Source: Solirubrobacterales bacterium
Lineage (GTDB): Bacteria; Actinomycetota; Thermoleophilia; Solirubrobacterales; Solirubrobacteraceae
Length of the DNA: 58,105 bases
NCBI GenBank assembly: GCA_003138355.1
Contig: PLFX01000009.1
Coordinates: 1-58,105, forward strand
Direction: 5' to 3'
Below, one piece after another: positions 8,543-17,290 of this stretch (within the stretch, counting starts at the first letter, position 1; each line of letters opens with the position of its first letter). Under the pieces are notes generated by a model. The model saw only the letters and a program-made list of their open reading frames with translations, was not told the DNA's origin and did no database searches. Both the position numbers and the translations under genes were made by a program.

Positions 8543-9406
8543 GTGAGGGTGCACGAGCAAATCGTCGCTGACTATGGTCGCGAAGACGAGCCCGACTGGC
8601 GCGCCGTCCCCTGGCCCGAGCACATGCGCGCGCTCACGGTGGACAGTCGCCGGGTGCACGTCACAGCGCTCGGCAGCGCAGTTGGATGCCCGATGCTGCT
8701 CGTGCACGGGCTCGGCGGAAGCTGGCGGACCTGGCTCCCCACACTGCCGCGGCTCGCCACCTCTAGACGCGTCCTCGCTGCCGACCTCCCGGGCTTCGGC
8801 CGCTCCCAGATGCCGGTCGCACCGATCTCCATCGCGGGCTACGTGAACGCACTCGAGCGCGTCTGCGACCTCTTCGAGCTCGAGGCGCCCGTCATCGTCG
8901 GACACGGCCTCGGCGCCGTCGTCGCCACCGAGCTCGCGGTCCGCCATCCGCAGCGCGTTGGCGCGCTGGCGCTGATCGACCCATTGTGGCCTCGCTTCGG
9001 CGAGCTCCAGGCACAAGCGGCGAAACTCACGCTCGCGCTGGCCGACCGGCTCGTGGCGCGTCCGCGCGCGAAGCACTTCGCCCTCGCCGCGGCAATCCGC
9101 CATCCGTCGCGGATCGCACCCGACCTGCGCGCGCAGCTGGGCGCCGGACTGCGAGCACCGGGGGCGCAGGCGGCGCTCGCGGCGCTCTTGGAGCACAGGC
9201 CGGAGCGGTTGCACGAGATCGCCGTACCAACGCTCATCGTGCGCGGGGCCAACGACCGCCTCGCGCCGGCCGCCGACAGCGAGCGCTTCGCCGCGCAGAT
9301 CGCGGGCGCGCGGCGCGAGACGTTCGCCGACTGCGGACACCTGCCAATGGTCGAGCACCCGCGCCGCCTCAACGAGCTCCTGGCGAGGCTCTCGGATCAG
9401 TTCTAG
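8543..9406 (+). CDS. Alpha/beta hydrolase-fold protein lacking the nucleophile serine
   Basis: With a GTG start at 8543 (or GTG 8549) the protein has 287 residues and the complete alpha/beta hydrolase layout: HGLGGSWRTW (oxyanion loop), DLPGFGRS, the elbow VIVGHGLGA, RGANDRLAP with the acid, and DCGHLPMVEHP with the histidine. In the elbow the usual GxSxG serine is replaced by glycine (G122), so ordinary serine-hydrolase chemistry should be lost. It may be a non-catalytic or cofactor-free variant, or inactivated by one point change. Its stop overlaps the stop of the convergent next gene by 4 bases. Confidence 0.8.
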   Translation: MRVHEQIVADYGREDEPDWRAVPWPEHMRALTVDSRRVHVTALGSAVGCPMLLVHGLGGSWRTWLPTLPRLATSRRVLAADLPGFGRSQMPVAPISIAGYVNALERVCDLFELEAPVIVGHGLGAVVATELAVRHPQRVGALALIDPLWPRFGELQAQAAKLTLALADRLVARPRAKHFALAAAIRHPSRIAPDLRAQLGAGLRAPGAQAALAALLEHRPERLHEIAVPTLIVRGANDRLAPAADSERFAAQIAGARRETFADCGHLPMVEHPRRLNELLARLSDQF

Positions 9407-10002
9407 CTCGCCGCGGGTAGGTGCAGGGGGATCGCGACGTCGGCTCGGTCCGGCGACGTGAAGGCAGTACCGTCGCAGACCGGCTCTGCGCCCTGCGGCA
9501 ACGTGTGCTCCATGTCGAACAGCCGGCTCGAGCTCGACGCGTTCAGCGTGACCGTCATCGCGATCGCAGGCGAGCAGGCGTCGAACTCGAACAGCGCCGT
9601 ATGCACATCGCGGTCTGTGTAGAGCACCTCCCAGGCACTGCGCCCGCCGGGCCAGGAGACCTCGTACACATACGACGTCGTCGCGCTGCCGAGCGCGCGC
9701 GCGCGAGCGAAGGCGCGGGCGCGCGGCGAGGCCCCCGCGGGTGCCGTCGCACGCACACTGATGGCGTTCGCCGGGTTGTCGAGGTCGACCCAGCTGGCGA
9801 GGGCGGTGCCGTAGGGGGTGACGCGGTTCACGTCCTTCCAGCCGGCGGGGACGAGGGCCCAAAGGTCTGCGCTTCGGTAGGTGGACAGACCGCCGCCGCC
9901 GCTCGAGGCGAAGATCAGGCCGATCGCGACCCCGAACGCAACGCCGAGGGCCGCCACGCTCCACGGCGCGGCGTCTGCGGTCCAACGCAAGCGGGCGCGC
10001 AC
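9403..10002 (-). CDS. Membrane-anchored protein of unknown function
   Basis: A 199-residue protein with a single N-terminal membrane segment (about residues 14-33, AALGVAFGVAIGLIFASS) and an extracytoplasmic domain. The domain contains WALVPAGWKDV and two cysteines (DACSP and PVCDG) that could pair. I recognise no family, although a short anchor followed by a PsbP/LpqN-like domain is possible given the VPAGWK opening. It is divergent from the TolB-like gene that starts at 10123. Confidence 0.6.
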   Translation of the reverse strand: MRARLRWTADAAPWSVAALGVAFGVAIGLIFASSGGGGLSTYRSADLWALVPAGWKDVNRVTPYGTALASWVDLDNPANAISVRATAPAGASPRARAFARARALGSATTSYVYEVSWPGGRSAWEVLYTDRDVHTALFEFDACSPAIAMTVTLNASSSSRLFDMEHTLPQGAEPVCDGTAFTSPDRADVAIPLHLPAAS

Positions 10003-10122
10003 AGCGGAGAAGCCTATTCACAGCGCCTACTGCCGCGGCCCGCCGTCTCGATGCGTACGATGAAGGGGGTTGACCGTCGCGGTGGCAGGGCACGGCGTCG
10101 GCGCATTAGGAAGGACTCAAGG

Positions 10123-11211
10123 GTGAGATTGTTGTTGTGGCGCCGCGCGCCAAGTGGCTCTAGCTCGACGCGCTGGAAGCGCGTGAGCTACGCGCTTGCC
10201 GCCATGCTTGCGCTCACCGCCACAGCCACAGCAACGCCGGCGATCGCGACAGCGGCGCGACTCACATACATCGCGGCCGCCGCGAGCACGAGCGCCACCC
10301 CGCAGGTCGTGCTCGCACGCGCGAACGGGGCGGGACCGCGTTCACTGGGACCGGCGAGCACGGCGGTGCTCTCACCCGACGGTGTCTATGTGGCGGCTGT
10401 CGGTCCGGGGCGCGGATCGCCCGCGCCCGGATCCTCGCTCGTCCTCTACTCAGTCGGCGCGAAGAAGCCGATGCGCACGCTTCGAATCTCGGCTGCCCAG
10501 CTGACGATCCTCGGCTGGGCGCCGGACGACAGTTGGATCGCGGTCACGGACGGCAACTCGCTCGTCGCGGTTCCGTTGCACGGCAAGGCGCGCGTGCTGA
10601 CCACCGGGACGATCGCCGGTGCGAGCTTCGCCCCGCGCCCTCCGGACCGGCTCGTCTTTGCGCAGGCAACGACGCTGAACGCCGGGGCACCCGTCAACCT
10701 CTACAGCGTCAGCATGGCGGGCGGAGCGCCGAAACAGCTCACGCACGATGGGCTCAGTGAATACCCGCTTTGGGGACCGCACGGGATCGTCTACTCGCAC
10801 GAGCAGTCCGCGCCTGGCACGACGCTACAGCTGTGGCAGCTTGGCCCCGGCGCCCGCACCCAGGCGATCACCAACGTCACGCTGTCAGCGCCATGGACGG
10901 GCCTCGAGCCGGTCGCGCTTTCCGCCGACGGTCAGCACCTACTCGCAAATCTCGTCGGGACCAACGACTCGCAGGCCTGGTGCATAGATCTCTCGACGAA
11001 CCCCGCCTCCGAGCACGCGCTGGGAGCGGCGGGGACCGTTACGATCGGCAACGCAATTTCGCGCGACGGACGCGAAGTGCTGATCACCGAGGGCAGCGGG
11101 ACGCTCGCCGGCGATGACTTCTCCAAGAGCACGGTCGCAGTCGAACCGTGGAACGGCGGGCTCGCACTGACGGTTGCCCAGCACGGCGCGTTCGCGAGCT
11201 GGGATAGATAG
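10123..11211 (+). CDS. TolB/WD40-like beta-propeller protein, exported (paralogue 1)
   Basis: The GTG at 10123 is supported by a Shine-Dalgarno AAGGA 7 bases upstream and gives 362 residues with an N-terminal hydrophobic export or anchor segment (SYALAAMLALTATATATP). The body contains TolB-like propeller blades: STAVLSPDGVYVAAVG, LGWAPDDSWIAVTDGN, LSEYPLWGPHGIVYS and ALSADGQHLLAN. Blades such as SFAPRPPDRLVFAQAT align with those of the next gene, so the two are tandem paralogues. A perfect 18-bp hairpin overlaps the stop codon. Function is unknown; there is no Tol-Pal system in the window. Confidence 0.75.
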   Translation: MRLLLWRRAPSGSSSTRWKRVSYALAAMLALTATATATPAIATAARLTYIAAAASTSATPQVVLARANGAGPRSLGPASTAVLSPDGVYVAAVGPGRGSPAPGSSLVLYSVGAKKPMRTLRISAAQLTILGWAPDDSWIAVTDGNSLVAVPLHGKARVLTTGTIAGASFAPRPPDRLVFAQATTLNAGAPVNLYSVSMAGGAPKQLTHDGLSEYPLWGPHGIVYSHEQSAPGTTLQLWQLGPGARTQAITNVTLSAPWTGLEPVALSADGQHLLANLVGTNDSQAWCIDLSTNPASEHALGAAGTVTIGNAISRDGREVLITEGSGTLAGDDFSKSTVAVEPWNGGLALTVAQHGAFASWDR

Positions 11212-11239
11212 ATCGGCCGGAGGCCGATCTATCTATCCC
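11201..11239. terminator. Perfect 18-bp hairpin overlapping the stop codon
   Basis: The 18 bases at 11201-11218 are exactly complementary to 11222-11239 with a 3-base loop (gga). The left arm includes the TAG stop of the upstream gene. No T-run follows. It may be a terminator or an mRNA-stabilising structure between the two paralogues. Confidence 0.65.
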
Positions 11240-11261
11240 GACTGCTTTGCGGGGGCGGGCG

Positions 11262-12356
11262 ATGAGCCCGCGGTTTACGGTAACCCCGGCGGGTAGGATC
11301 GCGGCCGCGTTGAGGTGCAGATGGGTAATGGGGGTCTTCGCTGCGGGCGTTGCGCTCAGCGCTTGCGGGACGGTCAAGCGGCGGGTGGTGCAACCGCCGA
11401 CGGCGGCCCTGATGTACCTGCGCGGCGGAGACGTCGTGCTCGCGAAGCCCGGGGGTGGCGATGCGCGCGTGCTGGGTCCGGCCCAGCAGGCGCTGCTCGC
11501 GCCCGATGGCCGGGCCGTGATCGCACTCTCGACCGGCGGCGGCAGCGCCGTGTTGACGGCCTATACGGTGCACCGCCGCGCTGTCAGCTCGCGCGTCGTC
11601 GCGGTGCTCGCGCCGCCCGACTTCGCGACACGCGGAATCCGGCTGCTCGCGTGGTCTGCGGACTCGCGTCTCGTAGCGCTGAGCGGCTATTCGCTCAGCC
11701 GGTCTGGCGAGGACGGTGCGCTGCTCGTGGCTGACCTGGCGAGCGGGCAGCTCACGACGATCGCACGCGGCACGCTGCTTGGCGCGAGCTTCTCGCCGAC
11801 GCGGCCCGACCGCATCGTCTATGCCCGCGCGACGATCCTCCAGCTCGACGACAACGAGGCGAGCCTGTGGATCGCGAGCGCCGACGGGACAGGGCGCGGG
11901 GCGCTCACGCGTAGCGGGCTCGCGAGCTGGCCGCTGTGGACCAAGGCGGGCATCTACTTCGCGCGACTCGAGCGACTCGGAACAGCCGGCAGCGCACCAA
12001 CCTACGAGATCTGGCGTGTCCAGCCGAACGGATCGCGGCTCGAGCCGCTCACCGGCATCAGCGGCGGGCCGCCCGCAGCCGCGCTCGCCGCCTCGGCGGA
12101 CGGCCGGCGGGTCGTCGCCAACCTCGAATCGCGCAGCGGCGGGCCGGTCACGGTGTGGACGGCGATGCTCGAGCGAAATGGGTGGAGCGCGCAGCAGCTT
12201 GGGCTGGCGGGCATCGCGACCGGTGTCTCGCGCAACGGCAAGCTCATCCTTGCGAACGTGTTCGGCAGCGAGCCAGAGGTCGAGGCCGTGCCGTGGACAG
12301 GGGGCCAGGGCCGGTCGCTAGCGCTCGGCGCGAGCGCGCCGGGGTGGAACCGGTGA
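11262..12356 (+). CDS. TolB-like beta-propeller lipoprotein (paralogue 2)
   Basis: The frame opens at 11247; ATG 11262 gives 364 residues, but an internal TTG near 11311 or ATG 11328 would put the lipoprotein signal (VMGVFAAGVALSACG) right at the N terminus. The lipobox LSAC is clear. The propeller body has QQALLAPDGRAVIALS, LLAWSADSRLVALSG, SFSPTRPDRIVYARAT and LASWPLWTKAGIYF, each matching a segment of the preceding gene. The pair therefore arose by duplication, one copy being a lipoprotein and the other signal-anchored. Ligand and role are unknown. Confidence 0.75.
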   Translation: MSPRFTVTPAGRIAAALRCRWVMGVFAAGVALSACGTVKRRVVQPPTAALMYLRGGDVVLAKPGGGDARVLGPAQQALLAPDGRAVIALSTGGGSAVLTAYTVHRRAVSSRVVAVLAPPDFATRGIRLLAWSADSRLVALSGYSLSRSGEDGALLVADLASGQLTTIARGTLLGASFSPTRPDRIVYARATILQLDDNEASLWIASADGTGRGALTRSGLASWPLWTKAGIYFARLERLGTAGSAPTYEIWRVQPNGSRLEPLTGISGGPPAAALAASADGRRVVANLESRSGGPVTVWTAMLERNGWSAQQLGLAGIATGVSRNGKLILANVFGSEPEVEAVPWTGGQGRSLALGASAPGWNR

Positions 12357-12369
12357 GACGCGCGACGGG

Positions 12370-12747
12370 CTAGCGCTCATCAGGCCAGCGCCCGAAGCGT
12401 TCGAAATACGCGCGGGCGCGCGCCTCGGCGTCGCGCTCGTCGTCGCTGCGTAACCCGTAGCGGTAGGCCCAACTGATCAGCCAAACCGCGATCCCGGCGG
12501 CGATCAGGGTGCTGCCGCCGTAGAGCGCATCGAGCGTGCCAAAGCTCAGTGCAACAAGGCCAGCGACGATGATGACCGCCGGGAGGATCCAGCGCGTGAA
12601 GAGGAGGACGCCGGGCGTGCGGCGGCGGTTGCGCGGCGGCGATGGGGCGGGCGGACGCGAGGCTCCCCGGAGCTCGGTGCTCGGGGCGTGGATGCGGGCG
12701 CGGCCCTCGGAGGCGTGCCGACGGGCCGGTCGCAAGCGGCGCTCCAC
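12370..12747 (-). CDS. Small two-helix membrane protein
   Basis: A 125-residue protein with a basic, proline-rich N-terminal ~45 residues, two adjacent membrane helices (ILPAVIIVAGLVALSFGTL and LIAAGIAVWLISWAYRYG) and an acidic-basic cytoplasmic tail ending FERFGRWPDE. The start is GTG and overlaps the stop of the upstream gene (TAGTG), indicating translational coupling. No family is recognised. Confidence 0.6.
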   Translation of the reverse strand: MERRLRPARRHASEGRARIHAPSTELRGASRPPAPSPPRNRRRTPGVLLFTRWILPAVIIVAGLVALSFGTLDALYGGSTLIAAGIAVWLISWAYRYGLRSDDERDAEARARAYFERFGRWPDER

Positions 12748-13715
12748 TAGCTTGCGTGCCGGATCGGTCCGGTTTCGACAGCCTGGAAGGCGCTACCAGG
12801 AACGGACTTCAAGAGATCCAGGACGTTGTCGTTCCAGCGCGGATCGGTCGCGCCCTGAAAATACCAAGGGCTGCCGTTGTCAGCGAGGATCAGGCCGTAG
12901 GTCTTCATCGCCTGCAGGATGATTCGGTCGGTGCGCGGGAAGCGCGCGATCGGGTAGGACGCCTCGAGGCGCAGGCGCAGGCCCATCGGCGGCAGCGCGG
13001 GATTGGTCGAGCTCGACGCAAAGTGCGTTGCGGGATGGATGAACCCGGCCTGCGTCGTCGGGGCCGTAAAGCGGATCGCGTGGTTGATCTGCCCGCGCTT
13101 GATCTCGTCGTAACGGATCAAGCCGGCGAAGATCGAGAGGCCGGTGGCGTCCGCCGACGTCCAGCCGTTGGGGCGCAGCTTGTCGGCGCGCAGGTTGAAC
13201 ACGGCGCCCGAGCCGGCGTCCCAGGATCCGTCCGCGTTCGGGTGGGCGTCCCACAGCTCGTAGAGCATGCAAGTGCCCTTCTGGAGCACGATGACGTGGC
13301 GATCACCGGAGGCGTTCTGACCGCCCTCGACTGGCGCGCCCGGGGGTATCGGGTACGGTCCGGGGTCGGACTGATCGCCGTAGGCAGTGAAGTGCACCTT
13401 TACCTTCGGCTGGTCGGCGGGCACGATCGTGTAAGGGATGCCGTAGGAGCGTTCGTGCCCGAAGTCGGGATGCAGGTCGGTGCTCGCCCCGATCGACGCG
13501 ACGTATTGCGAGGAGAGCGGGCTCAGCGGGAGGTTCGCGACTTTCTCGTGCCACGCGCTCGAGGCCGGAAAGACCGGGCAGCCACCGGTCCCGCGACCGA
13601 GGCGGTCTTGAACAGGCGAGCTCGCGAGCGCGCTCGCCGCCGCGGCGAGCGCGACGGCGGCGGCGGCGGCAAGCGCGGTCAACCTCGCGGAAAGCACTCG
13701 CGTCGAGCCTAACAT
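12747..13715 (-). CDS. Secreted protein of unknown function
   Basis: A 322-residue protein with a long alanine-rich signal peptide (about residues 1-32). The mature part has GTGGCPVFPASSAWHEKVANL at its N terminus, then VHFTAYGDQSDPGPYPIPP, DRHVIVLQKGTCMLYELW, HAIRFTAPTTQ and AMKTYGLILADNGS. The two cysteines may form a disulfide. The pattern is shared by secreted proteins of several soil actinobacteria and other bacteria that lack an assigned function; the aromatic, Gly-rich motifs suggest a beta fold binding carbohydrate, which is a guess. It heads a two-gene unit with the small membrane protein. Confidence 0.65.
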   Translation of the reverse strand: MLGSTRVLSARLTALAAAAAVALAAAASALASSPVQDRLGRGTGGCPVFPASSAWHEKVANLPLSPLSSQYVASIGASTDLHPDFGHERSYGIPYTIVPADQPKVKVHFTAYGDQSDPGPYPIPPGAPVEGGQNASGDRHVIVLQKGTCMLYELWDAHPNADGSWDAGSGAVFNLRADKLRPNGWTSADATGLSIFAGLIRYDEIKRGQINHAIRFTAPTTQAGFIHPATHFASSSTNPALPPMGLRLRLEASYPIARFPRTDRIILQAMKTYGLILADNGSPWYFQGATDPRWNDNVLDLLKSVPGSAFQAVETGPIRHAS

Positions 13716-13787
13716 GGGCCTCCCGCGAGCCCACGAAGATGGACTTGTGACCTAAAGCGCGGCCCGTCGGGCACCGATACCTGGCGT

Positions 13788-14214
13788 GTGCGCCGCGCAG
13801 ACGGCGGTGGATCGCGTGGGCCGAGCGCGACCACCCGCCTTTTCACCAAATATGCAGCGATCACGCTGCTTCCGATGCTCGCCCTGGGCATCGCCCTCGC
13901 GCTGAGCCTGAGCTCGGAGGCCAGCCAGCGCGGGCTCGCGCAAGCACGCGGAGAAGCCCGACGCGGTGCTGATGGACTGCCAGATGCCAGAGATGGACGG
14001 CTATGAGGCGACGCACGAGCTACGACGGCGCGAGGTCGGCGGAAGGCGGACGCCGGTGATCGCGATGACCGCGGCGGCGATGAAGGGCGACTTCGATCGC
14101 TGCATCGCGTGCGGGATGGACGACTACGTGTCCAAGCCCCTGCGCCACCGCGTGCTCGAGGAGACGCTCGAACGTTGGATCCCCGCGCTGGCGCCCGCGA
14201 GCCACGCAGCGTAG
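13788..14214 (+). pseudogene. Signalling-protein remnant: membrane N terminus joined to a partial receiver domain
   Basis: Two coding pieces in different frames abut near 13950. The first (from 13788) reads TTRLFTKYAAITLLPMLALG and [14 protein letters not shown], typical of the membrane N terminus of GGDEF/EAL or histidine-kinase proteins. The second (open to 14214) reads [33 protein letters not shown] and [10 protein letters not shown], the C-terminal two thirds of a response-regulator receiver domain including the phosphoacceptor Asp and conserved Thr/Lys, but lacking the first beta strand and acidic pocket. The intervening kinase/HAMP region is absent, so a deletion joined the ends out of frame. 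Confidence 0.75.
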
Positions 14215-14251
14215 CCGGCGCGGCGATATAGCCGGCCGTCCTGCGCCGGCT
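14213..14251. terminator. Possible hairpin after receiver remnant
   Basis: A 9-bp stem (agccggcgc with gcgccggct) encloses 21 bases that contain a further GCCGGC copy. It overlaps the stop of the receiver remnant and lies between convergent genes. No T-run is present. Confidence 0.4.
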
Positions 14252-14255
14252 GTGA

Positions 14256-14807
14256 CTACTTCGCAGTCGTGAGCTCGTAGGCGAGGCGGACCGCGCCGTT
14301 GTTGTACCCCTCGCTCGCGAGCAGCCCAAATCGAGCTGCGAGCCCGTCCTCGAAAAGCCGCGGTCCGGCGCCGAGGGAGAGCGGATAGACAAACAGGTGG
14401 ATCTCGTCGACCAGGTCGTCGGCAACCATCGCGCGGACCAGGGTGCCGCTGCCACTGACGTAGATGTCACCGTCGACGCGCTCCTTGAGCGAGCGGATCG
14501 CTTCAGGGCTGTAGGCGCCGAGGACGCTCGAGTTGTTCCACTGCGGATCGCGCAGCGTTGTCGAGACGACGTACTTCGGCGATCCGTTCATGAACGGCGC
14601 GCCGGGATCGTCGGCGTCCGTCCGCTGCGACCAGCTCGGCGCGAACATCTCGTAGGTCTTGCGACCCATCAGCAGCGCCCTGCATCGCTGCATGATGCCG
14701 CCGATCGCCCCGCCCATCTTCGGGTCGAATCCGAAGTCCATCGACCAGGCGGGGGTGTCGATCACCCCATCGAGCGTCGTGAACTCGTGAACCAGAATCT
14801 TGCCCAT
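14256..14807 (-). CDS. Dihydrofolate reductase-like / RibD C-terminal family protein
   Basis: A 183-residue single-domain protein with the family pattern: VHEFTTLDGVIDTP at the start, LLMGRKTYEMFAPSW, KYVVSTTL, DIYVSGSGTLVRAM and DEIHLFVYPLSLGAGPRLF. This family has the DHFR/RibD fold and binds NADPH; substrates are mostly unknown. An excellent Shine-Dalgarno sequence (AAAGGAGG, 5-6 bases before the ATG) fixes the start. It is divergent from the MDR gene and has no obvious operon partner. Confidence 0.85.
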   Translation of the reverse strand: MGKILVHEFTTLDGVIDTPAWSMDFGFDPKMGGAIGGIMQRCRALLMGRKTYEMFAPSWSQRTDADDPGAPFMNGSPKYVVSTTLRDPQWNNSSVLGAYSPEAIRSLKERVDGDIYVSGSGTLVRAMVADDLVDEIHLFVYPLSLGAGPRLFEDGLAARFGLLASEGYNNGAVRLAYELTTAK

Positions 14808-14971
14808 CCCGACCTCCTTTCATCGTGATTCGTGCACAGCCTCAGACCGACCTGGCCGAGAGAACTCATCGTGAGCCGGCGTGGCGGCCTCACCCGCGGG
14901 TGCCCGACGTCGCGCTCATCGCGGAACAGGCATGATCAGCGATACCTTCAGAGCTTGGGGATAGCTGATCG

Positions 14972-15979
14972 ATGCCGGAGCTGGGAGACATGATGCTCGC
15001 CGCGCGCTACCCAACCTCGGGCGACGAGGCCGGCGTGATCAGAGTCGAGCGCATCGAGCGACCGCGCCCGGCCGCCGGTGAGGTGCTCGTGGAGGTGGCG
15101 GTCTCCGGCGTGAACCCGACGGACTGGAAGGTGCGCCGGTCCCCGCCGGCCAACGCCTTCCCCTGGATAGTGCCCAATCAGGACGGCGCGGGCGTGATCG
15201 TCGAGGTTGGCGAGGGCGTGCCGGCTGAGCGCGTGGGTGAGCGCGTCTGGCTATGGCTCGCGCAGTGGCGGCGCCCGTCGGGCACCGCGGCCCAGTACGT
15301 GGCGCTGCCAGCCGAGCGCGCGGTGGCACTCCCCGAAGGGGCGTCGGTCGACCTCGGCGCCGGCCTCGGCGTTCCGGCCCTGACCGCGGACCACTGCCTG
15401 TTCGAAGACGGCCCGCTCGCGGTCGGGGACCGCGTCCTCGTGCAGGGCGGGGCCGGCGCCGTCGGACATGCGGCGATCGAGCTCGCACGCCTTGCGGGTG
15501 TACGCGTCGCGGCGACCGTCAGCAACGAGGAGAAGGCGGCACTCGCTGCCTCCGCCGGCGCCGAGCTCGTGATCGACTACACGCGCGAGGACGTGGTGAG
15601 CCGCCTTCGCGAGTGGTCCCCCGAGGGCGTGAAGCGAATCATCGAGGTGGACCTCAGTCGCAACCTCGAGCTCGACGCGAAGGTGGTCGCCCCGGGTGGG
15701 TCGATCGTCGTCTACGCCGTGTACCCCGAGCCGGTCCGCGCCCCGCGCGAGCTGATGGCTGCGAACGCGCGCATCCAGTTCATGCTCCTGTACACGATCC
15801 CGGATGACGCGAAGCTCGCGGCGGTCGCAAACGTCACGCAGGCGCTGGAGGCAGGGGCACTCACAGAGCTACCGGCGACGCGCTTCGCGTTGGCGGACAC
15901 AGCGGCCGCACATGACGCCGTCGAGCGGGGCGCAGTCGGCAAGGTGCTGATCGACGTGCGCGCGCCCGACCAGCCGTAG
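14972..15979 (+). CDS. Zinc-independent MDR oxidoreductase (quinone reductase-like)
   Basis: A 335-residue medium-chain dehydrogenase/reductase. The GroES-like N-terminal half has VAVSGVNPTDWKVRR and NQDGAGVIVEVGEGV; the Rossmann half has VLVQGGAGAVGHAAIELARL, a nucleotide-binding AxxGxxG variant typical of NADPH-dependent quinone reductases. There are no cysteine zinc ligands. It probably reduces quinones or enals with NADPH. The frame has further ATG codons at residues 7 and 8, either of which could be the start. No operon partner is adjacent. Confidence 0.85.
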   Translation: MPELGDMMLAARYPTSGDEAGVIRVERIERPRPAAGEVLVEVAVSGVNPTDWKVRRSPPANAFPWIVPNQDGAGVIVEVGEGVPAERVGERVWLWLAQWRRPSGTAAQYVALPAERAVALPEGASVDLGAGLGVPALTADHCLFEDGPLAVGDRVLVQGGAGAVGHAAIELARLAGVRVAATVSNEEKAALAASAGAELVIDYTREDVVSRLREWSPEGVKRIIEVDLSRNLELDAKVVAPGGSIVVYAVYPEPVRAPRELMAANARIQFMLLYTIPDDAKLAAVANVTQALEAGALTELPATRFALADTAAAHDAVERGAVGKVLIDVRAPDQP

Positions 15980-16076
15980 GCGGGACAGGTCTCGCTCGAG
16001 GACGCATCCGGGCCTCAAACCGACAACGGCAGCGGCTGCGGGCGGCGGCGTGAGCCGCGGTGTCAGGATGGGTCCT

Positions 16077-17252
16077 ATGCACGATGACGGCGGCTTGCGA
16101 GTCGTTGACGAGCGTTGTCGGTTGGACACCGATGCGCTGCGCGAACTGGTCCGCCGGCTTGACGGCTATAGAACGTCCACTGATCTTGGGGCGGCGTGGA
16201 AACGAGGCGTGCCGCGCGGCTGGCTTGACGCCCTCGTGGCGGACTGGCGTGTCTTCGATAGCGACGCGTTGCAGATGCGCCTGGATGCCCTGCGTCAGCA
16301 GCGTGCTGAGGTCGCTGGTATCGCCCTGCACGTGGTGCACGCTGAAGGTCGCGGTCCGAGCCCGCTGCCGTTGCTGGTGACCCACGGGTGGCCCGGCTCG
16401 TTTCTTGAGTACCTGCCAATCCTTCCTCTGCTTTGTGACCCGGGAGCGCACGGCGCAGACCCCGCCGACGCGTTCACCGTCGTCGTTCCGTCACTGCCTG
16501 GATTCGCGTTCAGCGGGCCGCCGCCGCCGACGGGGATGACTGGCCGCCAGGTCGCGCGACTGTGGCATGAGCTGATGACCGTGGGCCTCGGATATGACCG
16601 CTTTGTCGCGCACGGCAGCGATCTCGGCGCCGGAGTGACGGCTTGGCTTGCCCGAGATCAACCAGATGCTGTCGCGGCGATTCATCTTGCTACCCCCGGC
16701 CTGGCTGTTGCGCCTGGGCCGCGCAGCGAGCAAGAGGAGGACTTCGCGCGTGCCGTGCAGGACTGGACGGCGGAGGAGGGCGGCTACATGCACGAGCACG
16801 CCACCAAGCCGGCGACCCTCGGCGCCGGCCTGTCAGACAGTCCCGCCGGGCTCGCGGCATGGATCGGCGAGAAGATCGTCGCCTGGAGCAGCACCCGCCC
16901 AGATGGCAGCCCGGCGTTTGACCGCGAGCTGATGCTGGCTACCCTCACGCTGTACTGGGCCACCGAGACAATCACCACCTCGCTACTGCCGTATTGGGCT
17001 CACCGCCACCTCCCCGGCGCAGCATTGCCGGATGTCGATGTCTCGCCGGTCCCGACATCGATCAGCATCTTCGGCGGTGAACGAGTCCCGTTCCCCAAAC
17101 CACCTCGGGCGCTCGCTGAGCGCTACTACAACGTCACCTCGTGGGCTGAACACCCCACCGGCGGGCACTTCCCCGCCGTCGCCGAACCGGAGCTGCTGGC
17201 CCGCACCCTGCGCGACGCGTTTCGCCCGATGCGATCCCCGGATGGTCGTTAA
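16077..17252 (+). CDS. Epoxide hydrolase (EHN-domain alpha/beta hydrolase)
   Basis: Taking the ATG at 16077 gives 391 residues; GTG 16050 or ATG 16068 are alternatives. The first ~90 residues match the epoxide hydrolase N-terminal (EHN) domain, followed by the alpha/beta hydrolase core: HGWPGS (residues 103-108, oxyanion), PSLPGFAFSGPP, and the elbow HGSDLGA with the nucleophile Asp182. The C-terminal GGHFPAVAEPE supplies the catalytic histidine. It should hydrolyse epoxides to diols through an alkyl-enzyme ester. The downstream Ddn-like gene follows by 38 bases on the same strand and may be cotranscribed. Confidence 0.85.
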   Translation: MHDDGGLRVVDERCRLDTDALRELVRRLDGYRTSTDLGAAWKRGVPRGWLDALVADWRVFDSDALQMRLDALRQQRAEVAGIALHVVHAEGRGPSPLPLLVTHGWPGSFLEYLPILPLLCDPGAHGADPADAFTVVVPSLPGFAFSGPPPPTGMTGRQVARLWHELMTVGLGYDRFVAHGSDLGAGVTAWLARDQPDAVAAIHLATPGLAVAPGPRSEQEEDFARAVQDWTAEEGGYMHEHATKPATLGAGLSDSPAGLAAWIGEKIVAWSSTRPDGSPAFDRELMLATLTLYWATETITTSLLPYWAHRHLPGAALPDVDVSPVPTSISIFGGERVPFPKPPRALAERYYNVTSWAEHPTGGHFPAVAEPELLARTLRDAFRPMRSPDGR

Positions 17253-17290
17253 CGCCACGCCAGGCTCGGCACACCGACAGGAGGCCCACG

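Noticed and set aside
8528..10093. A 521-codon minus-strand frame opposite the alpha/beta hydrolase.
   Set aside because: It overlaps two real genes; the translation is arginine-rich and lacks any recognisable domain.
12642..13712. A 356-codon plus-strand frame opposite the secreted protein.
   Set aside because: The minus-strand protein has a signal peptide and coherent sequence; this frame is the shadow.
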